Shown in pieces: positions 7,929 to 15,459 of a stretch of DNA of 64,000 nt. The notes beneath the pieces are model-generated. The model did no database searches, was not told the DNA's origin, and saw only the letters and a list, made by a program, of their open reading frames with translations. Source of the DNA: a virus. The position numbers were made by a program, and so were the translations under genes. Position 1 is the first letter of the stretch, and the number at the start of each line of letters is the position of its first letter. The stretch is from the IMG/VR virus record IMGVR_UViG_3300020473_002010, positions 1 to 64,000 of that record; one strand, written 5' to 3'.

Positions 7929-9857
7929 ATGTCAAAGAACAAGTATTTAGACATCATCAAGACCCAACGGGCTAAAAGCAAGAAAGAAAAATTCAAGGGA
8001 ACTCTCCTCGACTATCTTGCTCTTGTTGAAGAAGACAAATCAATCACTGATCATGCGCACAAGAGGCTGTATGATGCGATTGTTGATCGAGGCATTAGCA
8101 CTCTCGACGACACAGACCCTAGAAAGCACAAGCTATTTGATGGCGATGATGTCAAGACGTTTGACTATTTTCAGGATCAATTTTTTGGTATGGAAAGGGT
8201 CATCTCAAAGATCATGAGGTATATGAGGTCGGCTGCTATGAAGGGCGAAGAGAATCGGCAGGTTCTTTTGCTAATGGGTCCTGTGGGTGCAGGTAAATCT
8301 GCTTTAACTGAACATATAAAAAGTTCATTAGAGGGCTTACCTTATTATCACTTAGAGGGGGACCCTCAAAGAGGGGAACCGCTACAGTTGATCCCAAGGT
8401 CTCTAAGAGGTCAAATGAAAGAAATGCTTGGGGTTGCAATCGAAGGAGATATTTCCCCAGTAGCTCGGCACCTTTTATTCGAAGAGTATGACGGAGAATA
8501 CGAAAAGTTTTCAGTCACCGAAACTACTTTCTCTCAACGAGCTAGAAGAGGCGTTGCGTCTGTTCCCCCAATGGATGCGAACAGCCAAGATGTTTCTGTA
8601 CTGATTGGTTCGGAAGATATCTCAAAACTTGATAAATACTCTGAAGATGACCCTCGGTCGCTTTCACTAAATGGTGCATTCAACGTTGGTAATAGGGGTA
8701 TAGTCGAACTTGTGGAGGTCTTTAAGAATGAGATTGAGTTTCTCCATACGATTATTACCGCAACCCAGGAGAAGAGAGTACCGTCCCCCGGAAAGCATGA
8801 TATGATTCATTTCGACGGAGTTATTCTTGCCCACTGCAACGAAGCTGAATGGAATAGATTCCAGAGTGAACATACAAATGAAGCTATCTTAGACCGAATC
8901 GTAAAAGTAAACGTTCCTTATGTCTTAGAGTTGGAGTCTGAAATAAAGATTTACGAGAAGATTCTTAGCTTATCTAACTTTGATATTCATATTGCTCCCC
9001 ACACCCTTAGGGTCGCGTCGATGTTTTCTATCTTAAGTCGTCTAAAGCCAAGCCAGAAATGCGACTTATTGACGAAGCTAAAAATCTATAATGGCGAAGA
9101 AGTCGTTGAAAAGGGTCGTGTGAAAAAAATCGACATTAATGACCTTAGAGATGAATCGTCTAACGAGGGCATGAATGGTATATCCACAAGGTTTATCATG
9201 AAAGCGATTGATAATGCTCTTAGCGATTCTGATAAAGACTTCGTTACTCCTGTTTCAATTCTTGATTCTCTAATGAAGCAATGCAAAGAACAATTGATCG
9301 ACAAAGAATTCGCAACACACTGCCTTGAGTTGATTAGAAATACTGTAAGAAATGAATACCTACGCTTACTAGAGAATGAAATTGCGAAAGCATTCATCAC
9401 CGCGTACGAAGAGCAAGCCCAGTCTATTTTTGAAAATTACCTTGATAACGCAGAAGCATTTACAACGAAGTGTAAGCTAAAAGACAGGGTGACCAAAGAA
9501 GAGATGAAGCCTGATGAAGAATTTATGAGGTCGATTGAAGGCTCTATTGGTGTAAGTCAATCCGGCCGAGAGGGGTTTCGAGCTGACGTTACAGCGTATA
9601 TGTTCGCAAAAATGCGCAGAGGTGAGATTGTGGACTACACCTCGTATGAGCCCCTTAAGGAAGCGATCGAAACTTACCTGATTAGCTCTGTAAAAGACTT
9701 AGCTAGAATCGTTACCAAGTCTAAGACACGGGACGATGAGCAGAAGGTTAAATACTCAAGCATGGTTCAGACGCTTATCGACGAATACGGTTATACTCCC
9801 GAATCAGCAGAAGAAGTGCTGGTATACGCGAGCAATAATCTTTGGAGAGACAGCTAG
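7929..9857 (+). CDS. prkA: PrkA/YeaG family serine protein kinase
   Basis: A 642-residue protein, the same length as cellular PrkA/YeaG. The N-terminal AAA-like part has the Walker A GPVGAGKS at residues 117-124 and the family segments DQFFGMERVISKIMRYMRSAA and PLQLIPRSLRG. The C-terminal kinase-like part is intact to the usual YSSMVQTLIDEYGYTPESAEEVLVYASNNL ending, here split across residues 600-640. In bacteria PrkA/YeaG is a Ser/Thr kinase (or AAA protease in some reports) tied to nutrient stress. A GGGAGAAAC site precedes ATG 7929, 15 bases after the spoVR stop. The full module yeaH-spoVR-prkA is therefore complete, with the gene order permuted relative to typical bacterial operons. Confidence 0.93.
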   Translation: MSKNKYLDIIKTQRAKSKKEKFKGTLLDYLALVEEDKSITDHAHKRLYDAIVDRGISTLDDTDPRKHKLFDGDDVKTFDYFQDQFFGMERVISKIMRYMRSAAMKGEENRQVLLLMGPVGAGKSALTEHIKSSLEGLPYYHLEGDPQRGEPLQLIPRSLRGQMKEMLGVAIEGDISPVARHLLFEEYDGEYEKFSVTETTFSQRARRGVASVPPMDANSQDVSVLIGSEDISKLDKYSEDDPRSLSLNGAFNVGNRGIVELVEVFKNEIEFLHTIITATQEKRVPSPGKHDMIHFDGVILAHCNEAEWNRFQSEHTNEAILDRIVKVNVPYVLELESEIKIYEKILSLSNFDIHIAPHTLRVASMFSILSRLKPSQKCDLLTKLKIYNGEEVVEKGRVKKIDINDLRDESSNEGMNGISTRFIMKAIDNALSDSDKDFVTPVSILDSLMKQCKEQLIDKEFATHCLELIRNTVRNEYLRLLENEIAKAFITAYEEQAQSIFENYLDNAEAFTTKCKLKDRVTKEEMKPDEEFMRSIEGSIGVSQSGREGFRADVTAYMFAKMRRGEIVDYTSYEPLKEAIETYLISSVKDLARIVTKSKTRDDEQKVKYSSMVQTLIDEYGYTPESAEEVLVYASNNLWRDS

Positions 9858-9858
9858 T

Positions 9859-10323
9859 GTGTTTCGAGAAAGACAACCTATAAAAGGTTACTTTACTAAA
9901 AGTGTAGTTGTAAAAGAGTCGACCGTTGAAGGATTGGGCGTTTTTGCAACTGAAGATATTCCTCTGCATGCATGCTTTGAGGCTGTCCCCTACATCGCAT
10001 TTGCAACAACTTTATTAAAAGACTTCTTAGACATGTACGAAAGAGAGCATCTGCTGAAGTCGTATGTGTTTGCAGCCCCTGATGGGATGTATGCTTTAGC
10101 TCTTGGGTACGGAGGCATATACAACCATAGCGCTCAACCAAATGCATTCTGGAAGTTTAGGGGTGGTCCAGAGAAAGCCATAATGTATTACGCGAAAAGA
10201 GATATCAAAAAAGGGGAAGAGATTTTCATAAAATACGGATGGAATTCCCAAAGGCTCGCCTTTGCTGATGAAAATGAGGTAGATCGATTAGTCAAGCTCG
10301 GGTTATCACGAGAAAATATTTGA
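9859..10323 (+). CDS. SET-domain protein methyltransferase
   Basis: A 154-residue stand-alone SET domain, predicted to be a SAM-dependent protein lysine methyltransferase. The hallmark motifs are GLGVFATEDI (25-34), YNHSAQPN (88-95; canonical NHSxxPN) and GEEIFIKYG (119-127) with the catalytic-type Tyr126. I chose GTG 9859, two bases after the prkA stop, because GGAGAG lies nine bases upstream. The longer frame reaching into prkA is overlap only. It lacks pre- and post-SET Cys clusters, as in bacterial and viral SET proteins. Its position as the last gene of the yeaH-spoVR-prkA string suggests co-expression. The target protein is unknown. Confidence 0.88.
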   Translation: MFRERQPIKGYFTKSVVVKESTVEGLGVFATEDIPLHACFEAVPYIAFATTLLKDFLDMYEREHLLKSYVFAAPDGMYALALGYGGIYNHSAQPNAFWKFRGGPEKAIMYYAKRDIKKGEEIFIKYGWNSQRLAFADENEVDRLVKLGLSRENI

Positions 10324-10348
10324 ACTAAATGCACCATTCTGTTACAAT
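10320..10348 (+). promoter_or_regulatory. Candidate sigma70-type promoter
   Basis: TTGAAC at 10320-10325 and TACAAT at 10343-10348 are separated by exactly 17 bases. The boxes match four and five of six consensus positions. It overlaps the SET stop codon and would drive the downstream small membrane protein and the chaperonin-like gene. This is a pattern match only. Confidence 0.45.
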
Positions 10349-10385
10349 AGACAATGGCATATTAATTTGCTTATAGGGAGCAGAA

Positions 10386-10655
10386 ATGAATGTAAGATTT
10401 GGAATGTCTGAAATGATGATTTTATTTGCCGCGGCAATGCTGTGGCATAGCGTCATCGCAGCAAGCTGTATTTTTGGTTTAGCAGTGCTGGGAGGAATCA
10501 TTAGGTTTTCTCTAGAGTGGAGTGAAAAACAAAAGATAGAGGAAGCAAAAAAGCAAGCAATTCAGCAGCTTAATGAACAAGCAGGTGAATTGGGAGAAGC
10601 TCTTGGCACGCTGTTCGGATCTAATAAAAAGAAGACAAATAGCACTCTTCACTAG
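10386..10655 (+). CDS. Small membrane protein
   Basis: An 89-residue protein with one hydrophobic region (about residues 8-40, MMILFAAAMLWHSVIAASCI then FGLAVLGGIIRF), long enough for one or two short membrane passes, followed by a charged helical tail rich in Lys, Glu and Gln. No known family. ATG 10386 is preceded by TAGGGAG. It is separated from the SET gene by a short region with a good promoter match and is followed 11 bases later by the chaperonin-like gene. A holin-like or scaffold role cannot be judged from this alone. Confidence 0.65.
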   Translation: MNVRFGMSEMMILFAAAMLWHSVIAASCIFGLAVLGGIIRFSLEWSEKQKIEEAKKQAIQQLNEQAGELGEALGTLFGSNKKKTNSTLH

Positions 10656-10666
10656 TAGGAGTTTGC

Positions 10667-11980
10667 ATGTCCGCAAAGAACGATGTAATTTGTAGGGATG
10701 AGATTGAGAAGTGTAAGAACTCTCTAAGAAAAGATATCTCATTGGCAGTGCAAGAAGTCGATAGCCTTTCATCATCATTATTGCTCGATGATTGTCTTCA
10801 CACCATTGGGTGGAGCGATTCTTTTCGAGCATTATTAATTGGCTTAAAGAAATCTGAACCAGCATACAGAAATCTCATCTTAAACAGTGCTAATCATATC
10901 AATTCTAATTGTTCGATGGGCATTCCATTATACCTTGTTCTTGTAGAGCATCTATTAAAAAGTGAATACGATGGTGAGCGCTTATTAGAAGACATCCAGC
11001 AACCTAAACGGACAAAATCCGCAACGATTATTTCTGAATGGCAGAAAACCGTACATGATGAATACACTATAAAAAATAAAGACCTGTTTTTGAGCGCAGT
11101 AAATCAGGCGGGATCTTTAGGTTCTGTTGTTGTTGAAAAAACCAGCGCAATAAATCGCGTTGAAGTTGATTGTGGTTCAAAATTCTCTTGTACTGCTCAT
11201 TCATTTTTTGATGATGAAAGCTTGGACATAATAGAGTTCGACAAGTGTTTAATCGCTGTAGTAGACGGCGCGATTATAGAAGTAAGCGAAATCCACCACC
11301 TCTTAACATACGCATACGAAAGAAGCATGCCAGCAGTTATCGTGGCAAGCAACTATTCTGACGATGTTGCAAATACCTTGAGAGTTAATTGGGAAAAGGG
11401 ATTGGTCAAGGTATTGCCTCTTATCCTCAATCGAGATTTAGACAATATCAACCAGGTAAAAGATATATGTGAAGTTGCATGTACAGTACCGATCTCTAAA
11501 GACACGGGATTGCTATTAAGCGCTATGGACTTTGATGAACAACCCCTAAACTCAGTAGTATACATTCGCAGAAAATCTGAGATTTCGATTAAAACAACCA
11601 AGCGTAATTTTGATGCGATAAGAGTGCTCCAAAAAGAAATACAGGAAAGCCTTGAAAAAGAAAAAGTAGATGACATAAAAAAGATTTTAAGGAAAAGGCT
11701 ATCACGATTATCAACTAGAAAAGCGATAGTAAAAATAAACTGCAGTCAAACAGAGCTTGGTATTTTGCAAGACAGGGCTGGAAGTCTGTTTCAGCTACTG
11801 TCGTGCGCAGGAAGGGAAGGAGTTGTTTCTTTAGACCCAATATATGAGAGGATAGGTTATTCTCCAAGTCGATATATGCCAAGAATTCTGCCAAGGCGTG
11901 TCACGGAAATTTCTATTAGGAGAGCGATATCTGATGTTAGAGCTATAAATAAAATTATGGCTATTATTAAATTGGATTAG
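10667..11980 (+). CDS. Divergent, probably ATPase-dead GroEL/Cpn60-like protein
   Basis: A 437-residue protein that I align by eye with GroEL over most of its length. Residues about 191-250 (CLIAVVDGAIIEVSEIHHLL, then AVIVASNY...TLRVNWEKGLVKVLPL) match the GroEL apical segment [20 protein letters not shown]...LLIIAEDV...VVNTMRGIVKVAAV. Residues about 318-387 match the GroEL region from the RQQIEEA helix through VAKLAGGVAVIKVG to AVEEGVV. The last 20 residues match GroEL's VAGLMITTECMV helix. The equatorial GDGTTTAT motif is replaced by NCSMGIPLYL (81-90), the N-terminal glycine-rich nucleotide loop is absent, and about 80 equatorial residues are missing. It is therefore unlikely to hydrolyse ATP. 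It could be a modified chaperonin subunit, an adaptor or a decoy. The relation is inferred by eye, so an unrelated fold remains possible. Confidence 0.55.
   Translation: MSAKNDVICRDEIEKCKNSLRKDISLAVQEVDSLSSSLLLDDCLHTIGWSDSFRALLIGLKKSEPAYRNLILNSANHINSNCSMGIPLYLVLVEHLLKSEYDGERLLEDIQQPKRTKSATIISEWQKTVHDEYTIKNKDLFLSAVNQAGSLGSVVVEKTSAINRVEVDCGSKFSCTAHSFFDDESLDIIEFDKCLIAVVDGAIIEVSEIHHLLTYAYERSMPAVIVASNYSDDVANTLRVNWEKGLVKVLPLILNRDLDNINQVKDICEVACTVPISKDTGLLLSAMDFDEQPLNSVVYIRRKSEISIKTTKRNFDAIRVLQKEIQESLEKEKVDDIKKILRKRLSRLSTRKAIVKINCSQTELGILQDRAGSLFQLLSCAGREGVVSLDPIYERIGYSPSRYMPRILPRRVTEISIRRAISDVRAINKIMAIIKLD
11944..11951 (+). promoter_or_regulatory. Candidate T4-type late promoter TATAAATA
   Basis: An exact match to the T4 late promoter -10 element, 30 bases before the RNase H-like gene and inside the end of the chaperonin-like gene. 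A gp55-like late sigma is encoded at 47.6 kb. One 8-base match in AT-rich coding sequence could easily be chance. Confidence 0.2.
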
Positions 11981-11981
11981 C

Positions 11982-12458
11982 ATGATAAAATGGAGAACAT
12001 CGAAGATTAACTGGCACGATGCAGACTCAGAGCCGGCATCATTCGATGACATCATAGACAAAATACGAGGAAACGATTTATACGAAATTCATGTCGGGTG
12101 TGATTCTCATAGGGTGGGTGGCATATACGTATTTGCCATTGTAATCGCTGGCTACGTCCAAAAAAAAGGTGGGACATTCTATTTTTATAGAAAGAAGAGC
12201 AAGGATAAATCATTGGCCACGATACCTGTAAGACTTATGAAAGAAGCTGAACTAGCACTTGATGTCGCTCATCGCTTAAAAGTAGAATTTCCCTTCAAGA
12301 ACATTAACGTACATTTAGATATGAATCCAGACAAGCGTTTTGCATCATCGAAAGTTTTAACAAACGCAGTTTCTTGGGTAAATTCATTTGGGTATAACGC
12401 TATAGTCAAGCCCGATGCTTGGGCTTCTTCATCGCTGGCGGATGCATTTGCAAAATGA
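11982..12458 (+). CDS. YkuK-like RNase H fold protein (DUF458)
   Basis: A 158-residue protein with the RNase H-like fold of the YkuK/DUF458 family. Acidic residues expected at the active site lie in HVGCDSHR (residues about 38-45), in the LMKEAELALD helix and in VHLDMNPDKRF. The C-terminus AIVKPDAWASSSLADAFAK is typical of the family. Function of cellular YkuK is not well defined, and nuclease activity is inferred from the fold. It directly follows the chaperonin-like gene with one base between stop and ATG, so the two are probably co-transcribed. RNA primer removal or RNA decay is a plausible role. Confidence 0.78.
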   Translation: MIKWRTSKINWHDADSEPASFDDIIDKIRGNDLYEIHVGCDSHRVGGIYVFAIVIAGYVQKKGGTFYFYRKKSKDKSLATIPVRLMKEAELALDVAHRLKVEFPFKNINVHLDMNPDKRFASSKVLTNAVSWVNSFGYNAIVKPDAWASSSLADAFAK

Positions 12459-12490
12459 TTGTTTACTGCTGGTGATAGCGTATATAATTG
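12459..12490 (+). promoter_or_regulatory. Possible promoter (TATATAAT) before small genes
   Basis: TATATAAT at 12481-12488 sits about 20 bases before ATG 12509, with TTGTTT at 12459-12464 at an 18-base spacing from TATAAT. The -35 match is weak. It would begin transcription of the four small genes up to the terminator at 13.7 kb. Confidence 0.3.
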
Positions 12491-12508
12491 ACCTCAGGAG
12501 GACTAATA

Positions 12509-12739
12509 ATGCCTACAAAGAGAGCTACAAAATGGACTCAAAAAGAAGTTCGTGATTTAGTAATGGAAATTTTGATGTTCCAAAGCGACTCAGTACAGGG
12601 AAGTATCGCTTCATTGTCAAGTGAAGATACCGCTGAAAGTACTCGCTTAAGTAGAGAGCAAGCAAACTCTATTATTTCAATACTGGAACCTACTTTAAAA
12701 GATTCTGCGTTTAAGGTGCTTGCTTCGAAGAAGCTTTAG
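12509..12739 (+). CDS. Hypothetical small protein
   Basis: A 76-residue, mostly helical protein (KWTQKEVRDLVMEILMFQSD start; Ser/Glu-rich middle). ATG 12509 is chosen because CAGGAGGAC lies eight bases upstream. An upstream in-frame ATG at 12488 has no such site and would sit in the promoter-like region. No known domain. First of four short co-directional genes that end at a strong terminator. Confidence 0.6.
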   Translation: MPTKRATKWTQKEVRDLVMEILMFQSDSVQGSIASLSSEDTAESTRLSREQANSIISILEPTLKDSAFKVLASKKL

Positions 12740-12741
12740 CC

Positions 12742-13206
12742 ATGCAAGGCGTTAAGCATCTCATAGAGTGTAGGTGTATTCTACCTACGCTTAAAAACAG
12801 AGACAATGCGCCGCTGCATAAGTTCGTGGTTTTCTCTATTATAAATGACAAGGATGAGATAAATCAAAAGATTGTAAATTGTAATAACTGCGGTATCGCG
12901 CATAATATCGTCGGGCTCTGTCAGTCTAAAATCATGTCTGGAAAGGAGCTATCAAAGTCTGCTCTAACCATTGAAGATATGTCATTGATGTTGCCTGATG
13001 GGGTTGTTGCTATACTAAAATCACATGAAAAAGCTCTACCAGATTATGAGCATGTCAAGTTTATTATAGACAATGAAAAGGTTGGTGAATTCGTAACACT
13101 AACATCTGAGATCATGGATGATAAAAAAGTGGGCAAGGTTTTACACTACAAAGGATTAGGTAAATTTATAATTGAGCCGTATCAAATTGATGAGATGTTA
13201 AAATGA
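12742..13206 (+). CDS. Conserved phage protein with Cys-rich zinc-ribbon-like start
   Basis: A 154-residue protein. Four cysteines at the N-terminal side (IECRCILP at about 8-12 and VNCNNCGIAH at about 46-55) form a CxC...CxxC arrangement suitable for one zinc ion. The rest is an alpha/beta domain with a conserved-looking KFIIDNEKVGEFVTL and GLGKFIIEPYQIDEML end. I believe related proteins occur in large marine T4-like phages, but no function is known to me. It starts two bases after the previous stop and overlaps the next gene by four bases. Confidence 0.68.
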   Translation: MQGVKHLIECRCILPTLKNRDNAPLHKFVVFSIINDKDEINQKIVNCNNCGIAHNIVGLCQSKIMSGKELSKSALTIEDMSLMLPDGVVAILKSHEKALPDYEHVKFIIDNEKVGEFVTLTSEIMDDKKVGKVLHYKGLGKFIIEPYQIDEMLK

Positions 13207-13457
13207 AAGAAAGCGAAAGTACAGAGAAGCTACAAAGAGAAGACACAGATTGGCTTCTAGACATTAAAAAGTCCAGAGATATTACTCAGGAAATTTTAAG
13301 GTTTGGAGTTAATCAAGAACAAATTAGGAATATAATCAATTTGCTTGCACTCGAGCTAGAAGATAGGGAGATGATGCTGGCAATCAATAGGGCTGTAAAA
13401 CAAGAAGAGGATGAAGAGCGCCCAAAGATTCTTCACCCAGGAGAAAACAATGAGTGA
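13203..13457 (+). CDS. Hypothetical small acidic helical protein
   Basis: An 84-residue, strongly helical and charged protein. The central segment (ITQEILRFGVNQEQIRNIIN, then LLALELEDREMMLAI) resembles short proteins I associate with large marine phages. No enzyme motif is present. It starts in an ATGA overlap with the preceding gene and its end overlaps the start of the Hc1-like gene by eight bases, so translation of all three is coupled. Confidence 0.6.
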   Translation: MKESESTEKLQREDTDWLLDIKKSRDITQEILRFGVNQEQIRNIINLLALELEDREMMLAINRAVKQEEDEERPKILHPGENNE

Positions 13458-13644
13458 TTCAAACACAATTCTCGAAAATTGGGAAAGCCTGAAGGAGCTA
13501 GTAGCATCTTTAGAGTTAGACGTGCACAAGAATGCACACGGAAATAAGTCTGCTGGCGTAAGAGCCAGGAGAGGACTTCGTCGTCTAAAGGATGCTTCTG
13601 CTAGTTTGGTTAAACTGACTCTAGAAGTTGAGAAAGCTAAGTAG
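13450..13644 (+). CDS. Hc1/histone H1-like small basic protein
   Basis: A 64-residue protein. The segment LDVHKNAHGNKSAGVRARRG (residues about 23-42) resembles the conserved core of small Hc1-like, histone H1-like bacterial proteins (a KxxxGNKxAxxRxR pattern flanked by two helices). It is basic in the middle and helical at both ends. DNA binding or condensation is therefore possible but unproven. ATG 13450 overlaps the preceding gene by eight bases and has CAGGAGA a few bases upstream. It is the last gene before a strong intrinsic terminator. Confidence 0.55.
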   Translation: MSDSNTILENWESLKELVASLELDVHKNAHGNKSAGVRARRGLRRLKDASASLVKLTLEVEKAK

Positions 13645-13672
13645 TCATTCCCTATCATTCGAATGAACCCTA

Positions 13673-13698
13673 AAGGAGAGCGAAAGCTCTCCTTTTTT
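13673..13698 (+). terminator. Intrinsic (Rho-independent) terminator
   Basis: A perfect stem GGAGAGC / GCTCTCC closes a GAAA tetraloop (13675-13692) and is followed directly by six T. It ends the + strand run of small genes and separates it from the convergent minus-strand regulator. Confidence 0.93.
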
Positions 13699-13726
13699 GT
13701 TCCCAAGTGAATAGTTAATACTGTGA

Positions 13727-14035
13727 TCAATCAGACAATATCTTTGGAGACGATGATTTTAAGAAGCGCTTCGCTAATTTCTCTATTTGGCATATTCTCA
13801 TGCGAGTTACACTGAATATGTCACCGACTTCCTGCAGAGTCATAGGGCCATTGCTCGCTGCTACAATAACGCAATTGCAGTGTTTCTTTTCTTCCATCTT
13901 CTGCCAATATCGGCAATCAGTCTTATTACACTCGACACCATTGTCTGAGTGCGCTTTAAAGCACGCCAAACCCTCAACAATGTCAGAGCCTTTTGCTCTA
14001 CGTTTTTTTATCTTGGGTGTTTTTTCTTTATTCAT
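13727..14035 (-). CDS. Sigma-region-4-like HTH protein with Cys cluster
   Basis: A 102-residue minus-strand protein. Residues about 64-92 (PMTLQEVGDIFSVTRMRICQ then IEKLAKRFL) form a helix-turn-helix that looks like sigma70 region 4. The middle has Cys25, 36, 41, 53 and 55 in a pattern that could bind zinc. The N-terminus is very basic. No sigma region 2 is present, so it is a stand-alone -35-type or coactivator-like module. T4 uses a separate region-4-like coactivator (gp33) with gp55, so a similar role with the late sigma at 47.6 kb is conceivable. A good AAGGGA site precedes the ATG. It is divergent from phoH, so it may also autoregulate this intergenic region. Confidence 0.7.
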   Translation of the reverse strand: MNKEKTPKIKKRRAKGSDIVEGLACFKAHSDNGVECNKTDCRYWQKMEEKKHCNCVIVAASNGPMTLQEVGDIFSVTRMRICQIEKLAKRFLKSSSPKILSD

Positions 14036-14114
14036 TCAATATCCCTTTAAGCGTTATTACACGCCTATGTCAGTATTTTAAGAGAGAGTCAGCTAATTTT
14101 TCAAGGAGAAAATT

Positions 14115-15425
14115 TTGGAAAACAATAGAAAGCGTTTTATTTTAGATACAAGTGTACTTTTATATGACAAATCTGCTATTCATTCATTCCCAGGAAACGA
14201 TGTTATTTTACCGCTTCAGGTTATGGACGAAATAGACCGCTTTAAAGAAAAACCGGGTGTTGTTGGTGAAGCAGCGAGATATATCAATAGGTTTTTAGAC
14301 GACCTTCGGGGAAGTGGTAGGCTTGATGTTGGAGTTGCTGTGGAGACTTCACTTTCAGAAGGGCAAACAGTTAAGATCACAATCGACGAAGACCTTTCGA
14401 AGTTACCTCGAGGACTAGCAAAAGATAGCGGTGATAACAAAATATTGGCGACATGCATGTCAGAAAGAGAGCGTGAGGGCGGACCGCTAGTCGTTATTAC
14501 TAAAGATATCAATCTACGGGTCAAGTGTGACGCTCTGGGGATCAGGGCTGAAGATTACTATAAAGACCACCTCGAAAGCTCTAACGTAGAATACAGGGGG
14601 CATAGAGAGGTTTTTGAACCAAAAAAAAATATTGATGCATTTTATAAGGATGGGAAGCTTCGGCTTTCAGATCATGACCTTTTGCCAAATGAGTTTGTTG
14701 TTATGACAACAGGCGATAAAACCGGGTCCGCATTGGCAATGCACCGTGAGGATCATCTATACCCATTAGTAAAAAAGCCTGGACAGCTGATGAGTAACTT
14801 TGAAGCGAAGAATAAAGAGCAAGCATTTGCTGTTGAAGCCCTAATGCGAGATGAGGTAGAGCTTGTCACGTTAACAGGTTTGGCCGGGTCCGGTAAAACG
14901 TTTTTAGCACTGATGGCAGGCATTGATGGGGTACAGCAAGGCAAGTGGAAAAGAATAGTGGTTTCCAGATCCATACAGCCTGTCGGAAGGGATCTTGGGT
15001 ACTTACCTGGGGATATGGATGATAAGATGCAACCGTGGCTCGCACCGATCACTGACAACTTTAGAACAATGTTAAGTGATAAAAACTTTACGTACTTTGA
15101 AATGATGAGAGATAAGGGCGAACTCGAGGTTGCACCGCTAGCCTATATTCGAGGTAGAACATTCAATGATTCATACGTTATTGTAGATGAGGCTCAAAAC
15201 GCGACGGTACACGAGCTAAAGACAATCATAACCCGAATTGGGAAAGGGTCCAAGATAGTTTTACTCGGCGACACGGATCAGATTGATACTCCTTATATCA
15301 ACAAATTAAGCAATGGACTATCGATTGTGGTCCATAAATTTAGGGACAAAAACTCAGCCGCACACGTGCAATTAGAAAAAGGTCAAAGGTCTGATATAGC
15401 TTCGCTAGCTTCTTTAATTCTTTAA
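14115..15425 (+). CDS. phoH: PIN-PhoH fusion ATPase
   Basis: A 436-residue two-domain protein. The N-terminal PIN nuclease domain has acidic residues in FILDTSVLL (Asp11), VMDEIDRF (Glu39), KDSGDNK and VITKDINL. The C-terminal PhoH domain has Walker A GLAGSGKT at 255-262 and Walker B-like YVIVDEAQNA near 355, followed by LLGDTDQID. This is the PhoH2 architecture, known in bacteria as an RNA helicase/RNase. The PIN carboxylates look intact, so RNase activity is plausible. PhoH genes are common in marine phages. The start is TTG at 14115, chosen because AAGGAG lies six bases upstream. Confidence 0.92.
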   Translation: MENNRKRFILDTSVLLYDKSAIHSFPGNDVILPLQVMDEIDRFKEKPGVVGEAARYINRFLDDLRGSGRLDVGVAVETSLSEGQTVKITIDEDLSKLPRGLAKDSGDNKILATCMSEREREGGPLVVITKDINLRVKCDALGIRAEDYYKDHLESSNVEYRGHREVFEPKKNIDAFYKDGKLRLSDHDLLPNEFVVMTTGDKTGSALAMHREDHLYPLVKKPGQLMSNFEAKNKEQAFAVEALMRDEVELVTLTGLAGSGKTFLALMAGIDGVQQGKWKRIVVSRSIQPVGRDLGYLPGDMDDKMQPWLAPITDNFRTMLSDKNFTYFEMMRDKGELEVAPLAYIRGRTFNDSYVIVDEAQNATVHELKTIITRIGKGSKIVLLGDTDQIDTPYINKLSNGLSIVVHKFRDKNSAAHVQLEKGQRSDIASLASLIL

Positions 15426-15459
15426 CTCTTCCCGTGCATATTTAGATCAGAGGTGTCTG

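Noticed and set aside
9736-9858. An upstream extension of the SET gene into the prkA gene.
   Set aside because: The extension has no ribosome binding site and would run in another frame through the conserved PrkA C-terminus. GTG 9859 has a GGAGAG site.
5419-13721. A 14-base match TGAATAGTTAATAC found both upstream of yeaH (5419) and in the convergent region (13708).
   Set aside because: In 64 kb of AT-rich DNA several 14-base repeats are expected by chance, and at 13708 there is no + strand gene directly downstream. Not strong enough to call a phage promoter.
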